From Methylomonas sp. (lineage in GTDB: Bacteria > Pseudomonadota > Gammaproteobacteria > Methylococcales > Methylomonadaceae): a DNA stretch of 64,000 bases. Below the pieces are notes generated by a model, which was given only the letters and a program-made list of their open reading frames with translations, was not told the DNA's origin and searched no databases. A program made the position numbers and the translations under genes. The DNA is taken from positions 38,958-102,957 of the forward strand of contig NZ_JALOBS010000020.1 in assembly GCF_023228165.1 (NCBI RefSeq), read 5' to 3'. Positions 50,888 to 60,616 of the stretch are shown piece after piece; position 1 is the stretch's first letter; every line of letters begins with the position of its first letter.

Positions 50888-52516
50888 TTATGCGTCGCTG
50901 GCGAAAATGGCGGTTTCCTGCGTTTCGCGCAGAGTGTGGCGCGGCGTATATTTTGAGCCGAGCGGCGCAATGTGTCTTTCTTTTTTTGTGTCGAAATCGA
51001 GAAATTCAACTTCTGTTGAGCAGCCGCCCTTTGCGAGATGGCTTTCGAAGCCGTGACGCGGCTTTTGCTTAGATGTTGTTCGCGCGGAATAAGTGGAATC
51101 ATCGCCAAACGCATCTTTGTCGAAATCTACTGGCTGTTGAGATGCCGGAGTAAAGCGCGGGCATTTCGCGCCGGAATATGAAAATATCTGATAATCGCTC
51201 TGCGCGATTGCATCTAATTCTTGCGCAATTGCGAGTTCTGTTGGATTGCGGCTCGGCAATGCAGTTTTTGGCAATTCGCGCGATTCGAATGGAGAGGCGA
51301 GCGGCGTATCGCGCGCAGTTTGTTGCGCGATTGTTGACGCATCGGCAATTGAAGGGTCGTGGCATTGACTGTACATTAATCTCGCCTCGTCATAATAATT
51401 CGCGACTAAACCATCTCTTTCTCCTTGTTGTTGAACTGCGGTGACATCTTCTGGTGGCGCGCTGGATTTTACTTGTCTCGAAAGAAATTGCTGTTGCGCG
51501 AATTGAGCATCTGTCGCTGCAAGGCGCGCTGTTGATGTAATATCGCGAGGAAGAGGAATTGATTTTTTGTGGAATAATTGCGCATCTGGGTCTATTTCTG
51601 CGGCAGGTTGGTCAGAAACAGGCGGAATACCTAATGCAGTGCAATGCATGATCCGCGCGATTGCGTGTTTGCGCGATTGCGTGGTGATTTGACCACCGAA
51701 TTCTGATTCATTGGCGATTGCGTAGGCGGCAATCATCTTATTGAGCGAATCTTTTGCAGATGCGGGGCTGATTTGTTCCTCTGCGACATCAGAAATCATT
51801 ATTTCACCATCTACGCCGGTTAGTGCGCTATGAATTTTTCCCGGGAGTCCATCCGCGCGCATTCCTTGGCTCGGCGCATCGGGAAGACCACCGAAACGGC
51901 ATACATCACGAAGTGAATGCTTTAATTCTAACGCTTCTTTAACTCCAGCGGGGCGATAGGAACGCTGCTGATTGATTTTTGCCGGCGAAAATACGACGAG
52001 CGTTTTATGGGCGCGTTTTCCGGCTTCAACGCGGTCTGCAATTTCACGGCATTCTCCTCGATGCGCTTCTGATGTTTGTGGCGTGGTTTCGTCTTGAAAA
52101 TCGAGGCGCGCATATTGGGAGCGAATTTTGGATTGTTGTGCCATCATAAACATATTTGGATCGCCTGTAGTAGTTCGTTCATCGCGATCTACTTCATAGA
52201 GATTTACTTCCGGATGTGCTGGCGCATCACCACCATTGCGAAATCCTGTAGCGTAAATGTCAATTAATCCTCGTGTAACTCCAGCGCGCGTTCTCGGGGC
52301 TTCATCTTCGAAAAGCGGGGCATCCGGACGACGATCAGCTACAGTACGGCGTGCGTAATCGCTAAATTCATATGCGTCTGGTATGGAAGTGAATTCGAAT
52401 TTATCTGTAAGACGATATGAAGGCAAACTGCCGACATACGCGCCATCGCGCATCTTTGGTTCATCGGAAACAGTTTGATGAATGTCTCTCTCTTCATAAT
52501 TTGGAGTATATTCCAT
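50888..52516 (-). CDS. Large unknown protein, probable virion component
   Basis: 542 residues, no recognisable domain. Polar, with many Arg/Asp/Gln and few long hydrophobic runs; a possible extended virion matrix or core protein. Internal segment TLVVFSPAKINQQRSYRPAG may be an ordered patch. TATATAC-AAAATATGG sits at the start; divergent from the ERCC4 nuclease gene 49 nt away. Confidence 0.65.
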   Translation of the reverse strand: MEYTPNYEERDIHQTVSDEPKMRDGAYVGSLPSYRLTDKFEFTSIPDAYEFSDYARRTVADRRPDAPLFEDEAPRTRAGVTRGLIDIYATGFRNGGDAPAHPEVNLYEVDRDERTTTGDPNMFMMAQQSKIRSQYARLDFQDETTPQTSEAHRGECREIADRVEAGKRAHKTLVVFSPAKINQQRSYRPAGVKEALELKHSLRDVCRFGGLPDAPSQGMRADGLPGKIHSALTGVDGEIMISDVAEEQISPASAKDSLNKMIAAYAIANESEFGGQITTQSRKHAIARIMHCTALGIPPVSDQPAAEIDPDAQLFHKKSIPLPRDITSTARLAATDAQFAQQQFLSRQVKSSAPPEDVTAVQQQGERDGLVANYYDEARLMYSQCHDPSIADASTIAQQTARDTPLASPFESRELPKTALPSRNPTELAIAQELDAIAQSDYQIFSYSGAKCPRFTPASQQPVDFDKDAFGDDSTYSARTTSKQKPRHGFESHLAKGGCSTEVEFLDFDTKKERHIAPLGSKYTPRHTLRETQETAIFASDA

Positions 52517-52565
52517 ATTTTGTATATATCAAGCAGAAATACAATATATTCTTGAGAAAGAGGAA

Positions 52566-53486
52566 ATGGCAGCAACTGCGAGTGCGCAAACCTCGGCAAT
52601 AAATTTCGATGAGAATGGAACGGGAGTTTATTTAATTATCGATACAAGAGAAAGAGATATTCAAAACGCGTTCGGCTCGATTACTGATTGTCCGACAGTT
52701 GCTCAGCGATTATACGCCGGAGATTTCATAATTGTGGTCGGAAATTTTCCGATCGCAATTATCGAAAGAAAATCGCTCATTGATTTCGCGTATTCGTTCA
52801 AAGATGGAAGATATGAAAATCGCGAAAAGTTAATCGCGTTTCGCGAGAGTTACACGGGTAAATCGGAATTTATCACGCGGGCGTTTATTCTGATTGAAGG
52901 TGTGTTGCCATCGGATCCTGAGACCATGATTAGTGGAATTAAATGGAAAACCATTGAATCGGCAATTTTCCATATGGCATTGCGCGATGATATAGGCGCA
53001 ATATATTCTTTGAATATTGCGGATACCGCGGCAAAATTATTCCGCATGATGCAGAGCGTTGCGAATTTGTGCAAAACGCCGTTGCGAAATGTGCACGATT
53101 ATATCGGAAATATCGATTCGAAAAAAATTGGCGCAGCGCATCGCGTGGAACAGACTGTTTTATTTAGAGAAGCTCTATGCTCGCTGCCGCGAATTGGCAC
53201 GAAATCTGCCGATAAGTTACTCGCAACAAAGAAAACAATTCGAGAGATGCTACGTGATGGATTAATTACAATCCCGAATCATGCGATATTCATTGCAGCA
53301 GGAGTACGTGGGATTTCAGCAAAAGGCGCTGAGGCAATTGTTGCCGCGACTAAAGATAAATATGACTTATTGGCGGACGCGCCGGCAAGTGTTCTTGCTG
53401 GAATTCAGATAAGTGCGAGTCGAAAATTAGGATTAAGTGTAGCGGAACGCATCCACCAATTATATAATGGAAATGAATCTCATTAG
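52566..53486 (+). CDS. ERCC4-type (XPF/Mus81) nuclease
   Basis: 306 residues. Catalytic motif: D26 in LIIDTRE, G52-D53 (YAGDFIIV), E67-R68-K69 (IIERKSLIDF) with D73, then FKDGRYENRE: the GDX(n)ERKX3D signature. The C-terminal half has helix-hairpin-helix style segments (LPRIGTKSADKLLA, VRGISAKGAEAIVA). ASFV EP364R and other NCLDV proteins share this layout. It would cut branched DNA during replication or recombination. Confidence 0.85.
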   Translation: MAATASAQTSAINFDENGTGVYLIIDTRERDIQNAFGSITDCPTVAQRLYAGDFIIVVGNFPIAIIERKSLIDFAYSFKDGRYENREKLIAFRESYTGKSEFITRAFILIEGVLPSDPETMISGIKWKTIESAIFHMALRDDIGAIYSLNIADTAAKLFRMMQSVANLCKTPLRNVHDYIGNIDSKKIGAAHRVEQTVLFREALCSLPRIGTKSADKLLATKKTIREMLRDGLITIPNHAIFIAAGVRGISAKGAEAIVAATKDKYDLLADAPASVLAGIQISASRKLGLSVAERIHQLYNGNESH

Positions 53487-53812
53487 AAAACACACATTTG
53501 AGTGGAAGAATGATTAATCTTCTTTTGACTCTTTTGGTACTTCATGATATTTTTTTTGGATTTGTGAAAATATTCGCAACAATTATTTTTATGGATTTTG
53601 GGCAGGGAGCCTTACAAAATACATTTATGAAAAGTGTACCAAAAAGTGATATATTGCATTTCTCAGATTTGTAGAACATTTCCCAAAACGCATAACTCTG
53701 GGGAAAAAAATAAATAATTCCTGCGACAACCAAAGACCATCACCGCTAATAGGAAAATATAAAATATTTAAATATTTCTCGGGTGAGAGTATCTTAATCC
53801 AAAAAGAAAATA

Positions 53813-54079
53813 ATGTGTGAGCGCGATTATTTTTCCACATTTTTGCGCGATAAAAAACATGCTACGATACAGATTGTGGTTTTTCTCTTGCTGATTTATT
53901 TGATTTGTGCGAGAATTGGCGAGCCATTAGCATGTGCACACAATTGGGCAAATTTATGCCAAATACGCGAGGAAGATTGTTTTTTCTGTTGCGTCGGTAT
54001 TTGCATATTGTTCGTGATGGATGGGGAAATTATCAGGAATAATTCGCACGGATTACAATTGTTGGTACAAAAATTGTAA
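53813..54079 (+). CDS. Doubtful small membrane protein
   Basis: 88 residues, ATG start. One hydrophobic helix (IQIVVFLLLIYLICA, about 19-33) and four clustered cysteines near 56-63 (CFFCCVGIC). Codon choice is like real genes here, but no promoter motif is evident and the gap is otherwise non-coding. Unrecognised. Confidence 0.35.
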   Translation: MCERDYFSTFLRDKKHATIQIVVFLLLIYLICARIGEPLACAHNWANLCQIREEDCFFCCVGICILFVMDGEIIRNNSHGLQLLVQKL

Positions 54080-54120
54080 GAATTACGCGCAAATATGTGA
54101 ATAATGAAAATTATGCCTCT

Positions 54121-54158
54121 TTATAAATTTGAATTTCATTTATAATGATTATAGAAAG
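54121..54158 (+). promoter_or_regulatory. Conserved upstream element of EsV-1-7 genes
   Basis: TTATAAATTTGAATTTCATT followed by an AT-rich stretch to ATTATAGAAAG just before ATGCCCAAATG. The same order of words occurs before 58853 and 61070. It decides the ATG, because each frame is open through this element from a TTG. Confidence 0.6.
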
Positions 54159-55580
54159 ATGCCCAAATGCAATGCGGAAGGATGCAAAACTTGTTCATGC
54201 TTTGGTTTACCAACCGATTTGAAGCCATCCAGATGCGGCGTTCATAAATTACCGGGGATGATCGATATTCAACATGACCGATGTTCCTTTCCTAATTGCC
54301 AGACTCGACCATCATTCGGTATGCTCGTAGATAAAAAACCAACCATGTGCGCTGTTCATAAATTACCAGAAATGTTGGATACCGTCAGTAAGCGATGCTC
54401 GTTTCCGAATTGTCAAACTCAACCGGGGTTCGGTATGCCCATAGATAAAAAACGGACAATGTGTGCTATTCACAAACTACCGGGAATGGTAAATATTGCC
54501 GTCCGGCAATGCTCATTTCCCAATTGTCGAACGCAGCCATCATTTGGAATGCGCGAGGATAAAAAACCAACTATGTGTGGTATTCATAAATTATCAGGAA
54601 TGATATATATTGTTGGCAAACACTGCTCGTTTTCCAATTGCCAATCACATTCGACGTTCGGTATGCCAACCGATAAAAAACCAACTATGTGTGGTGTTCA
54701 TAAATTGCCCGGAATGTTAAATATTGTCAGCAAACGCTGCTTGTTTCCCAATTGCCAAACTCACGCGTCGTTTAATTTGCGCGGAATCAAACCGCAATAT
54801 TGCGCAAGACATCGTAAACCTGGAATGGTTTGTCATCCGACGAAACAATGTGATATTTGTCATCGCAATCTCGCCGAATACGGCGATCCAAAAGATGAAA
54901 TTCCATCTCACTGCGAATTGCATAAACTTCCAACCGAAGTAAATTTTGCCCAGAGAGTATGTAAATCCTGTAAATTCTCATTTGTCCTCGATGAACAAAA
55001 TCTTTGCCAATTTTGCGGCAGTGGAATTCAATCCACTCATCTTGTTAAACAGAAAGAAATAGAGGATTATCTTAGAGCAAACTTGCCAATTGATATTCAG
55101 CAAAAATGGAAATCCACTGATATACAAATCGATCATGGCGCATGTGGAAGAGAACGCCCGGACTTTCTCTTTGATGCGGATTCCCATTTCGTAATTGTTG
55201 AATGCGATGAACATCAGCATAATGCTTATCCATGCGAATGCGAGCAAGCCAGAATGATTAATATTGCCAATGGATTAGGAATGCATACAATTTTCATCCG
55301 CTATAATCCTGATGGTTATAAATATTCAGCAGAATATTCGGCATCGAGGAATTTCACTCCAAAAGTACGCCGTGATTTGCTCATTCGCGCGCTGATTACC
55401 GAGATAAATCGCGATATTGCGGATATTCAGCCGATAGAAGTTATCTACATTTGCTACGATGGGTGTGATACGAGCGGAATTAGCAAACACGTTATTCTTA
55501 GTGCCGCAAAAGGGGAAGAAATTGAACCGCCGGTCATTCAAACTGCCGCAGATCCACAAAATGAAGCACCACAAGCGTAA
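54159..55580 (+). CDS. EsV-1-7 repeat protein fused to Vsr/PD-(D/E)XK-like domain, copy 1
   Basis: 473 residues. About six 37-38-residue EsV-1-7 type units (C-X4-C-X16-C-X2-H then ~14), e.g. CSFPNCQTRPSFGM, then a variant CDICHRNLAEYG unit and a short zinc pair (CKSC...CQFC). The last ~170 residues contain RPDFLFD-X7-VIVECDEHQHNAYPCECEQAR and FIRYNPD. The D...E-X-D-E-H-Q-H pattern is that of Vsr/DUF559-like, PD-(D/E)XK-fold nucleases found in many giant viruses. EsV-1-7 proteins are known from brown algae (IMMEDIATE UPRIGHT) and phycodnaviruses. Fusion suggests that the zinc repeats position the nuclease; the target is unknown. Confidence 0.8.
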   Translation: MPKCNAEGCKTCSCFGLPTDLKPSRCGVHKLPGMIDIQHDRCSFPNCQTRPSFGMLVDKKPTMCAVHKLPEMLDTVSKRCSFPNCQTQPGFGMPIDKKRTMCAIHKLPGMVNIAVRQCSFPNCRTQPSFGMREDKKPTMCGIHKLSGMIYIVGKHCSFSNCQSHSTFGMPTDKKPTMCGVHKLPGMLNIVSKRCLFPNCQTHASFNLRGIKPQYCARHRKPGMVCHPTKQCDICHRNLAEYGDPKDEIPSHCELHKLPTEVNFAQRVCKSCKFSFVLDEQNLCQFCGSGIQSTHLVKQKEIEDYLRANLPIDIQQKWKSTDIQIDHGACGRERPDFLFDADSHFVIVECDEHQHNAYPCECEQARMINIANGLGMHTIFIRYNPDGYKYSAEYSASRNFTPKVRRDLLIRALITEINRDIADIQPIEVIYICYDGCDTSGISKHVILSAAKGEEIEPPVIQTAADPQNEAPQA

Positions 55581-55635
55581 TTCTTCTCGTGATATTTTTT
55601 TGTAATTGGATTAACGCGTATTCGGCATTAATATA

Positions 55636-57087
55636 ATGGATGATGAATCATGTGCAGTAATAACTGGCGGCTCAATCGAAAATTGCTACGAAGCATTAAA
55701 ATCGGCTGGAGTAAAGAGTATCGAGAATATAGATTGGATTCACAGAACATATTACAAAGAATGGGTTGATGCTCTTGACGTAGTAAAAACATTCATTCGG
55801 GAAAAAGGCTTGATTCTCTACGGCGGGCAAGCAATGGATTACGCGTTGCGAACGAAAGGCACAAAATTATATGAAGATAGTGCTTTTCCTGATTTTGACT
55901 TTTTTAGTCCAGCTCATTTTGCAGATGCAATTGAATTGGCTGACATTTTATTTATGCGCGGATACCAGCGAGTTCGCGTCATTCGCGCGTTGTATACGCG
56001 CGCAATGAAAATCGACATAGGAGACAATTTATGGGTCGCCGATATTGCATATATGCCGAAAACATTATTCGACAATTATCCGACAATTGAATATGACGGC
56101 ATTCGGGTGATCGCTCCAATCGTTCACAGGATCGACCAACATAGTAGTCTCACATACCCTTTCGATGAAGCTCCGAGAGAAGTTGTTTTCCATCGTTGGG
56201 CGAAAGACATAGAGAGATTTAATATCCTTAATAGATATTTTCCGATTAGTACTATTTCTCTTGCGGAATCGCAACAGAAAATGACAACTATTCTCATTCC
56301 ACGGGCATTAATGGGAGACTCGATCGCATACGGAGTGTTTGCCCTCGCATTGTGGAAAATCGCAGCACAAGAAGAAATTAAAAATGAATTCGGCAAAAGC
56401 GAATTTGCCGAGGAATTCGCGAATATTGCCGCGGATATCGCGCGAGAAGATGATGTGCATCTGAAATTGCGCAGTGGTATTCCTTGTGCAGATATTGTGA
56501 CGATGAATTTCGCGCGTTTTGTTGAAGAAGATGCATCAATTAACAGACAAGCATTCCTTCAATTCTTCGGAAAAACCAGCGCGAATCGTAAAACACGAAT
56601 TGTCGCGCATGAATTGGATAAGCGCCTAATGGGCGAATGCTCGGTATCTATCGGTGAAAAAAAGGTGAGATTCGCATCAATCCAAGGAATACTGAAATAT
56701 TTCATTGCGGAATATGTACGGCGAAAATATCTCGCTTGGAAAGGCGATTTCGAGAGCACGTCGGCAAATGTTTATTTAAACTATTATTTGGGCATTTTGA
56801 AAATTATCAACGCCGCCGAAACGCGATATGCCGCCGCGAATAAAGAAAAAGAATTCGCAGAAAGTATATTTGCCCCATCCATTCGTGTCTTTGGCGCCGA
56901 AAATACATCACTTGCCGTGCAGATCGCAAAATTAACAAAAAAGAAGCAATTATTGCATGATGAAACGATTAAAATTCCGCCACTTCCACAATCGCCATAT
57001 ATTCCGCGCACTGCGAGAGAAAAACCTATTCCTTTTGATTATTCTTCTTCGGAAATATTCATGGAGAGCGGCGAATTAATTCAATAG
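55636..57087 (+). CDS. Poly(A) polymerase catalytic subunit
   Basis: 483 residues. Nucleotidyltransferase motif LILYGGQAMDYAL (G63-G64) and metal aspartates D86/D88 in FPDFDFFSP, then conserved WVADIAYMPKTLFD and FHRWAKDIERF segments. It matches NCLDV poly(A) polymerases (vaccinia VP55, ASFV C475L). It adds poly(A) to viral mRNA in the cytoplasm or virion. TAATATAATGG at the start. Its 3' end overlaps by 29 bp that of the convergent VP39-like methyltransferase, its usual partner. Confidence 0.92.
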   Translation: MDDESCAVITGGSIENCYEALKSAGVKSIENIDWIHRTYYKEWVDALDVVKTFIREKGLILYGGQAMDYALRTKGTKLYEDSAFPDFDFFSPAHFADAIELADILFMRGYQRVRVIRALYTRAMKIDIGDNLWVADIAYMPKTLFDNYPTIEYDGIRVIAPIVHRIDQHSSLTYPFDEAPREVVFHRWAKDIERFNILNRYFPISTISLAESQQKMTTILIPRALMGDSIAYGVFALALWKIAAQEEIKNEFGKSEFAEEFANIAADIAREDDVHLKLRSGIPCADIVTMNFARFVEEDASINRQAFLQFFGKTSANRKTRIVAHELDKRLMGECSVSIGEKKVRFASIQGILKYFIAEYVRRKYLAWKGDFESTSANVYLNYYLGILKIINAAETRYAAANKEKEFAESIFAPSIRVFGAENTSLAVQIAKLTKKKQLLHDETIKIPPLPQSPYIPRTAREKPIPFDYSSSEIFMESGELIQ

Positions 57088-58696
57088 ATCGCAATGCGGT
57101 TATTCTTTGGAAATATTCAGTCGGCGAATTAAATGCGCGAAAAGCGAATGGATGATTATCGGCGGATAAAGAGCGATGCATGTCGCCAACAATTAGGTCG
57201 TATATGAGTGATTTTATTGTGTCTGCCATTTCGTCAGAAGAAATATTCCAATGTGCAGTCAAATATTCGCGAAATATACGCACCATATTCGTGCAATCCG
57301 CACAACAGCAGATTCCTAAAGATAAATCTATATACGGTTTGTTAGAAGAGAAATACGCCATATCGCGAATCCGGTTAAAGGCGTAAAGATAGCCTTCGAA
57401 TTTCGCAGATGAAATTGTAATACTTTTTTTGTAATTATCGCATTCGTCGCGATGAAGAATTAAGCGAGTCTCTCCCGAATTCGCGCCGGCAAATGCCTGA
57501 AGGTCGATTGAATGGAAAAATGGCTGCGTATCTTGCGCAGCATCGAAATCAGCAAGAGGATCATAATTTGGAATCTGCTCCATTGCTTTTTGCAATAGTT
57601 GTCGCGGAAGAGCGAATTGCGTGAAAAACTGTCTCAAATGAAGTGCGTCTAATTCATGAGTTTCTTTCGTAAAATAAGGCGGATGATATTTAAGCATAGC
57701 AACGCGAGGCTGTATTTGAATGAGCCATAAACGCTGCTGGATGTTGTTTAGCAAAATATCGGATTCAGAAGGAAATGAGACTTTTTCCAAAGCATTCTTT
57801 CCGGTTTTTAGGAGATTTAGCGCTTTTATTCGTTCTGCAATATCAACGGCAGATGTTGCGATTGGTTCCGCGGCGGCAATCATTTCAGTAATCCACTGCG
57901 AAGATAGATTCGTGCGAATATCGGATATATAAAGAGTATTTATTCTTGGTTGTTGTGAAATGAAAGCGAGCGATTTGGCAAGCTGTTCATCACAAGGCAT
58001 TTCGATTATAAGAAAGCGAAAATCGCGCAATAGAGAAATATTAGCAACGATCCATTTACCGATTAAATCGATCGATAATTGCGAAGAAGATATGGCATCT
58101 CTTTTTTGAATATTCACTATTTTACCACAATCGTTAACCATGCGAATATATGCATTTGGAAATGCTGTTTTTTGCGATACGCGAAAATAAAGAGATTCTC
58201 GCAAAAAGAGCGGATTTTCTGCGGATGCTCTATCACGCCAAATTTGCGGATCATTAACATCAGCGCGCCAATATGGTAAACTGTTATAGCTGCGCGAATA
58301 TTTTATATTGTGCTCTGCCGGGTCGACGCAAATAAAGCGAATGTCTGGGAATAAATCGGCAAGCATTTTTAAATGCGTGCCCGGACTGCTGCCAACATAG
58401 AATATAAAATCATAATCGCGATTTTGCCGAGTTATTTTCGTTTCATGGGAAATAAATCTCAATTCGTTTAGAAATAATTTCAATTGACCCAAATGCAGTG
58501 TTGCGTGAGATAAATGGAGCGGTTCATAGTGGACATTTTGAAGCAAATGCGGCGCATCTGTAAAATATGATTCTAATTCGGCAAATGTTAATGGCGGCTG
58601 AAGATTATCTCTTTGTTGCGATTTTGAGATGATATATTGCTGGAGTGCCTTGAATTGCTCAGTATTGGGACTTTGGATTTTCGCAGTTTCAGTCAT
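57059..58696 (-). CDS. VP39-like cap 2'-O-methyltransferase / poly(A) polymerase regulatory subunit
   Basis: 545 residues. SAM-binding FIFYVGSSPGTHLKMLADLF (about 116-135) and FICVDPAEHNIKY, then KLFLNELRFIS before it and a conserved FLIIEMPCDEQ, as in vaccinia VP39. The rest of the fold continues to about 330. A further ~200 residues (YHPPYFTKETHELDALHLR on) form an extra C-terminal domain with Cys pairs (GICCCADC), not present in VP39 (333 residues). A T-run-like TTCTTTTGAAATT lies 25 nt upstream. It caps mRNA and may boost polyadenylation with the neighbouring polymerase. Confidence 0.85.
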   Translation of the reverse strand: MTETAKIQSPNTEQFKALQQYIISKSQQRDNLQPPLTFAELESYFTDAPHLLQNVHYEPLHLSHATLHLGQLKLFLNELRFISHETKITRQNRDYDFIFYVGSSPGTHLKMLADLFPDIRFICVDPAEHNIKYSRSYNSLPYWRADVNDPQIWRDRASAENPLFLRESLYFRVSQKTAFPNAYIRMVNDCGKIVNIQKRDAISSSQLSIDLIGKWIVANISLLRDFRFLIIEMPCDEQLAKSLAFISQQPRINTLYISDIRTNLSSQWITEMIAAAEPIATSAVDIAERIKALNLLKTGKNALEKVSFPSESDILLNNIQQRLWLIQIQPRVAMLKYHPPYFTKETHELDALHLRQFFTQFALPRQLLQKAMEQIPNYDPLADFDAAQDTQPFFHSIDLQAFAGANSGETRLILHRDECDNYKKSITISSAKFEGYLYAFNRIRDMAYFSSNKPYIDLSLGICCCADCTNMVRIFREYLTAHWNISSDEMADTIKSLIYDLIVGDMHRSLSADNHPFAFRAFNSPTEYFQRITALRSIELIRRSP

Positions 58697-58813
58697 TCCA
58701 TATTAATGGCATATAAGAATTTCAAAAGAAGGATGCAAGCTATGTCCTGTTCACTATTTTGCGCAATCTAACGATATATCGTTAGCACGTGAATTATCGG
58801 CAGATAACGTTGC

Positions 58814-58852
58814 CTTATAAATTTGAAATTCATTTCCAACAATTATAGAGAG
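58814..58852 (+). promoter_or_regulatory. Conserved upstream element of EsV-1-7 gene 2
   Basis: TTATAAATTTGAAATTCATT, then ATTATAGAGAG before ATGCCCAAATG, nearly the same as at 54121. Confidence 0.6.
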
Positions 58853-60616
58853 ATGCCCAAATGTGAAGCAGCGGGATGTTTAAAACACGCGCGTTTTGGA
58901 TTAATGGGTGATCCCCATCCGACGAAGTGTAAGGAGCATGCGGATGCGCCAATGTTGGACATCGCCAGTCGACATTGCGATCACCCAGGATGCAAATTGC
59001 GTCCCGCATTCGGTTTGTTAATGGACAAACATCCGACAAAGTGTAAAGCACATGCAAGTGCAACAATGGTTAATATTGCAAGTCCTCATTGTAATTTTCC
59101 GGGTTGCACAACAATACCTTCATTCGGGCATGCAAGCGATAAGAGACCATTGCGGTGTAAGACCCATGCTGATGCATCTATGATTAATACTACATGCAGA
59201 CATTGCAATTTCCCGGGATGTGTTAAGCATCCTTATTTTGGGCAACCGGGTGACAGACACCCAACAAAATGCAAGGCGCATGCAGATGCTTCGATGTCAG
59301 ATATCGCCAGCCAACGTTGCGATTATCCAGGCTGTGTCAAGCATCCGAATTTTGGTAAACCTGGCGATAAATGTCCTAATAAATGCAAAACTCATGCTAC
59401 TGCAGCGATGGTGGATTTAAGGGGTCGCCTTTGTGATTTTCCGGGCTGTACCAAGCATCCTAATTTTGGTCATCCAGGAAATAAACGTCCGACGAAGTGT
59501 AAAAGGCATGCTGACGCGTTGATGATTAATACTACATGTAAACATTGTAATTTTCCGGGATGTACAACAGTGCCATCATTCGGCTTAATAACCGATAAAC
59601 GTCCAACGAAGTGTAAGTTACATGCCGATGCTTCGATGTTGGACATCGTGAGTCGTCACTGTGATTTTCAAGGGTGTACCACTCAGTCACACTTTGGCTT
59701 AATAAGTGATAAACATCCGACGAGATGCCAAGTACATGCTGACGCAAAAATGATTGATATATCGAGCGCATATTGTATTTCCCCAGAATGCGCGACAATG
59801 GCGACTTTTAATTTTCGCGGAATTCGTCCACAATATTGTGCAAAACATCGTAAATTAGGAATGGTCTATAAACCAACGAAACGATGCGATGATTGCCATC
59901 GTAATCTTGCAGAATATGGAGATCCAAAAAGCGAGGTCCCGATTCATTGCGAGTTACATAAACTTCCTATCGAAGTAAATTTCGCCCAAAGAATATGCAA
60001 ATTATGCAAGATATCATTTGTACTCGACGAGCAAGGTCTTTGTCAATTTTGCGGCAGTGGAGTTCAATCTACTCATCTCGTAAAACAAAAAGAAATAGAA
60101 GATTACCTCAAAGCCAATTTATCAGAAACAATCAAACAGAAATGGAAATCGACGGATTCGATGATTGACCATGGAACGTGTGGTAAAGAACGTCCAGATT
60201 TTCTATTTGATGCAGATTCCCATTTCGTGATTATTGAATGTGATGAACATCAGCATAATGCTTATCCATGCGAATGCGAGCAAGCAAGAATGATTAATAT
60301 TGCTAATGGTTTAGGAATGCCAACAATTTTCATCCGTTACAATCCGGATAATTACAAATATGCTGCGGCATGTTCTGCATCTAAAAGAATGACTTCAAAA
60401 GTGCGCCGCGATTTGCTTATCAGTGCGCTAACCGATGAAATGAAACGTGATATTACAGATATTCAACCGATAGAAGTTATTTATGTCTGTTACGATGGAT
60501 GCGATGTAAGTTGCGTGAGTAAACATACCATCCTTAGCACTGAAAAGGAAGAAGAAATAGAACCGCAAATAATCCAAACTGTAATAGATCCTCAAAATGA
60601 AGCGCCCCAAGCATAA
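58853..60616 (+). CDS. EsV-1-7 repeat protein fused to Vsr/PD-(D/E)XK-like domain, copy 2
   Basis: 587 residues, the longest of three. Nine canonical EsV-1-7 units of 38 residues (e.g. CNFPGCVKHPYFG, CDYPGCVKHPNFG) plus the variant CDDCHRNLAEYG unit, then the zinc pair and the nuclease-like domain (RPDFLFD, IIECDEHQH, FIRYNPD), about 80% identical to copy 1 by eye. Repeat number differs from copies 1 and 3 (six), mostly at the N-terminal side, while the C-terminal domain is constant. Unequal recombination within the repeats explains this best. Confidence 0.85.
   Translation: MPKCEAAGCLKHARFGLMGDPHPTKCKEHADAPMLDIASRHCDHPGCKLRPAFGLLMDKHPTKCKAHASATMVNIASPHCNFPGCTTIPSFGHASDKRPLRCKTHADASMINTTCRHCNFPGCVKHPYFGQPGDRHPTKCKAHADASMSDIASQRCDYPGCVKHPNFGKPGDKCPNKCKTHATAAMVDLRGRLCDFPGCTKHPNFGHPGNKRPTKCKRHADALMINTTCKHCNFPGCTTVPSFGLITDKRPTKCKLHADASMLDIVSRHCDFQGCTTQSHFGLISDKHPTRCQVHADAKMIDISSAYCISPECATMATFNFRGIRPQYCAKHRKLGMVYKPTKRCDDCHRNLAEYGDPKSEVPIHCELHKLPIEVNFAQRICKLCKISFVLDEQGLCQFCGSGVQSTHLVKQKEIEDYLKANLSETIKQKWKSTDSMIDHGTCGKERPDFLFDADSHFVIIECDEHQHNAYPCECEQARMINIANGLGMPTIFIRYNPDNYKYAAACSASKRMTSKVRRDLLISALTDEMKRDITDIQPIEVIYVCYDGCDVSCVSKHTILSTEKEEEIEPQIIQTVIDPQNEAPQA

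Larger units (their letters stand above)
53487..54158. other. AT-rich gap, mostly non-coding
   Basis: Low-complexity A/T-rich DNA. It holds only one doubtful small frame (53813-54079) and the conserved EsV-1-7 upstream element (54121-54158). Confidence 0.5.

Noticed and set aside
53813..54079. Signal-peptide gene before the EsV-1-7 array
   Set aside because: Kept only as a doubtful feature: the hydrophobic helix is not at the N-terminus and there is no promoter or cleavage motif.
54129..54158. TTG-initiated extension of the EsV-1-7 genes (also at 58823 and 60989)
   Set aside because: The stretch is the conserved upstream A/T element. All three genes have ATG before P-(K/Q)-C at the first repeat.
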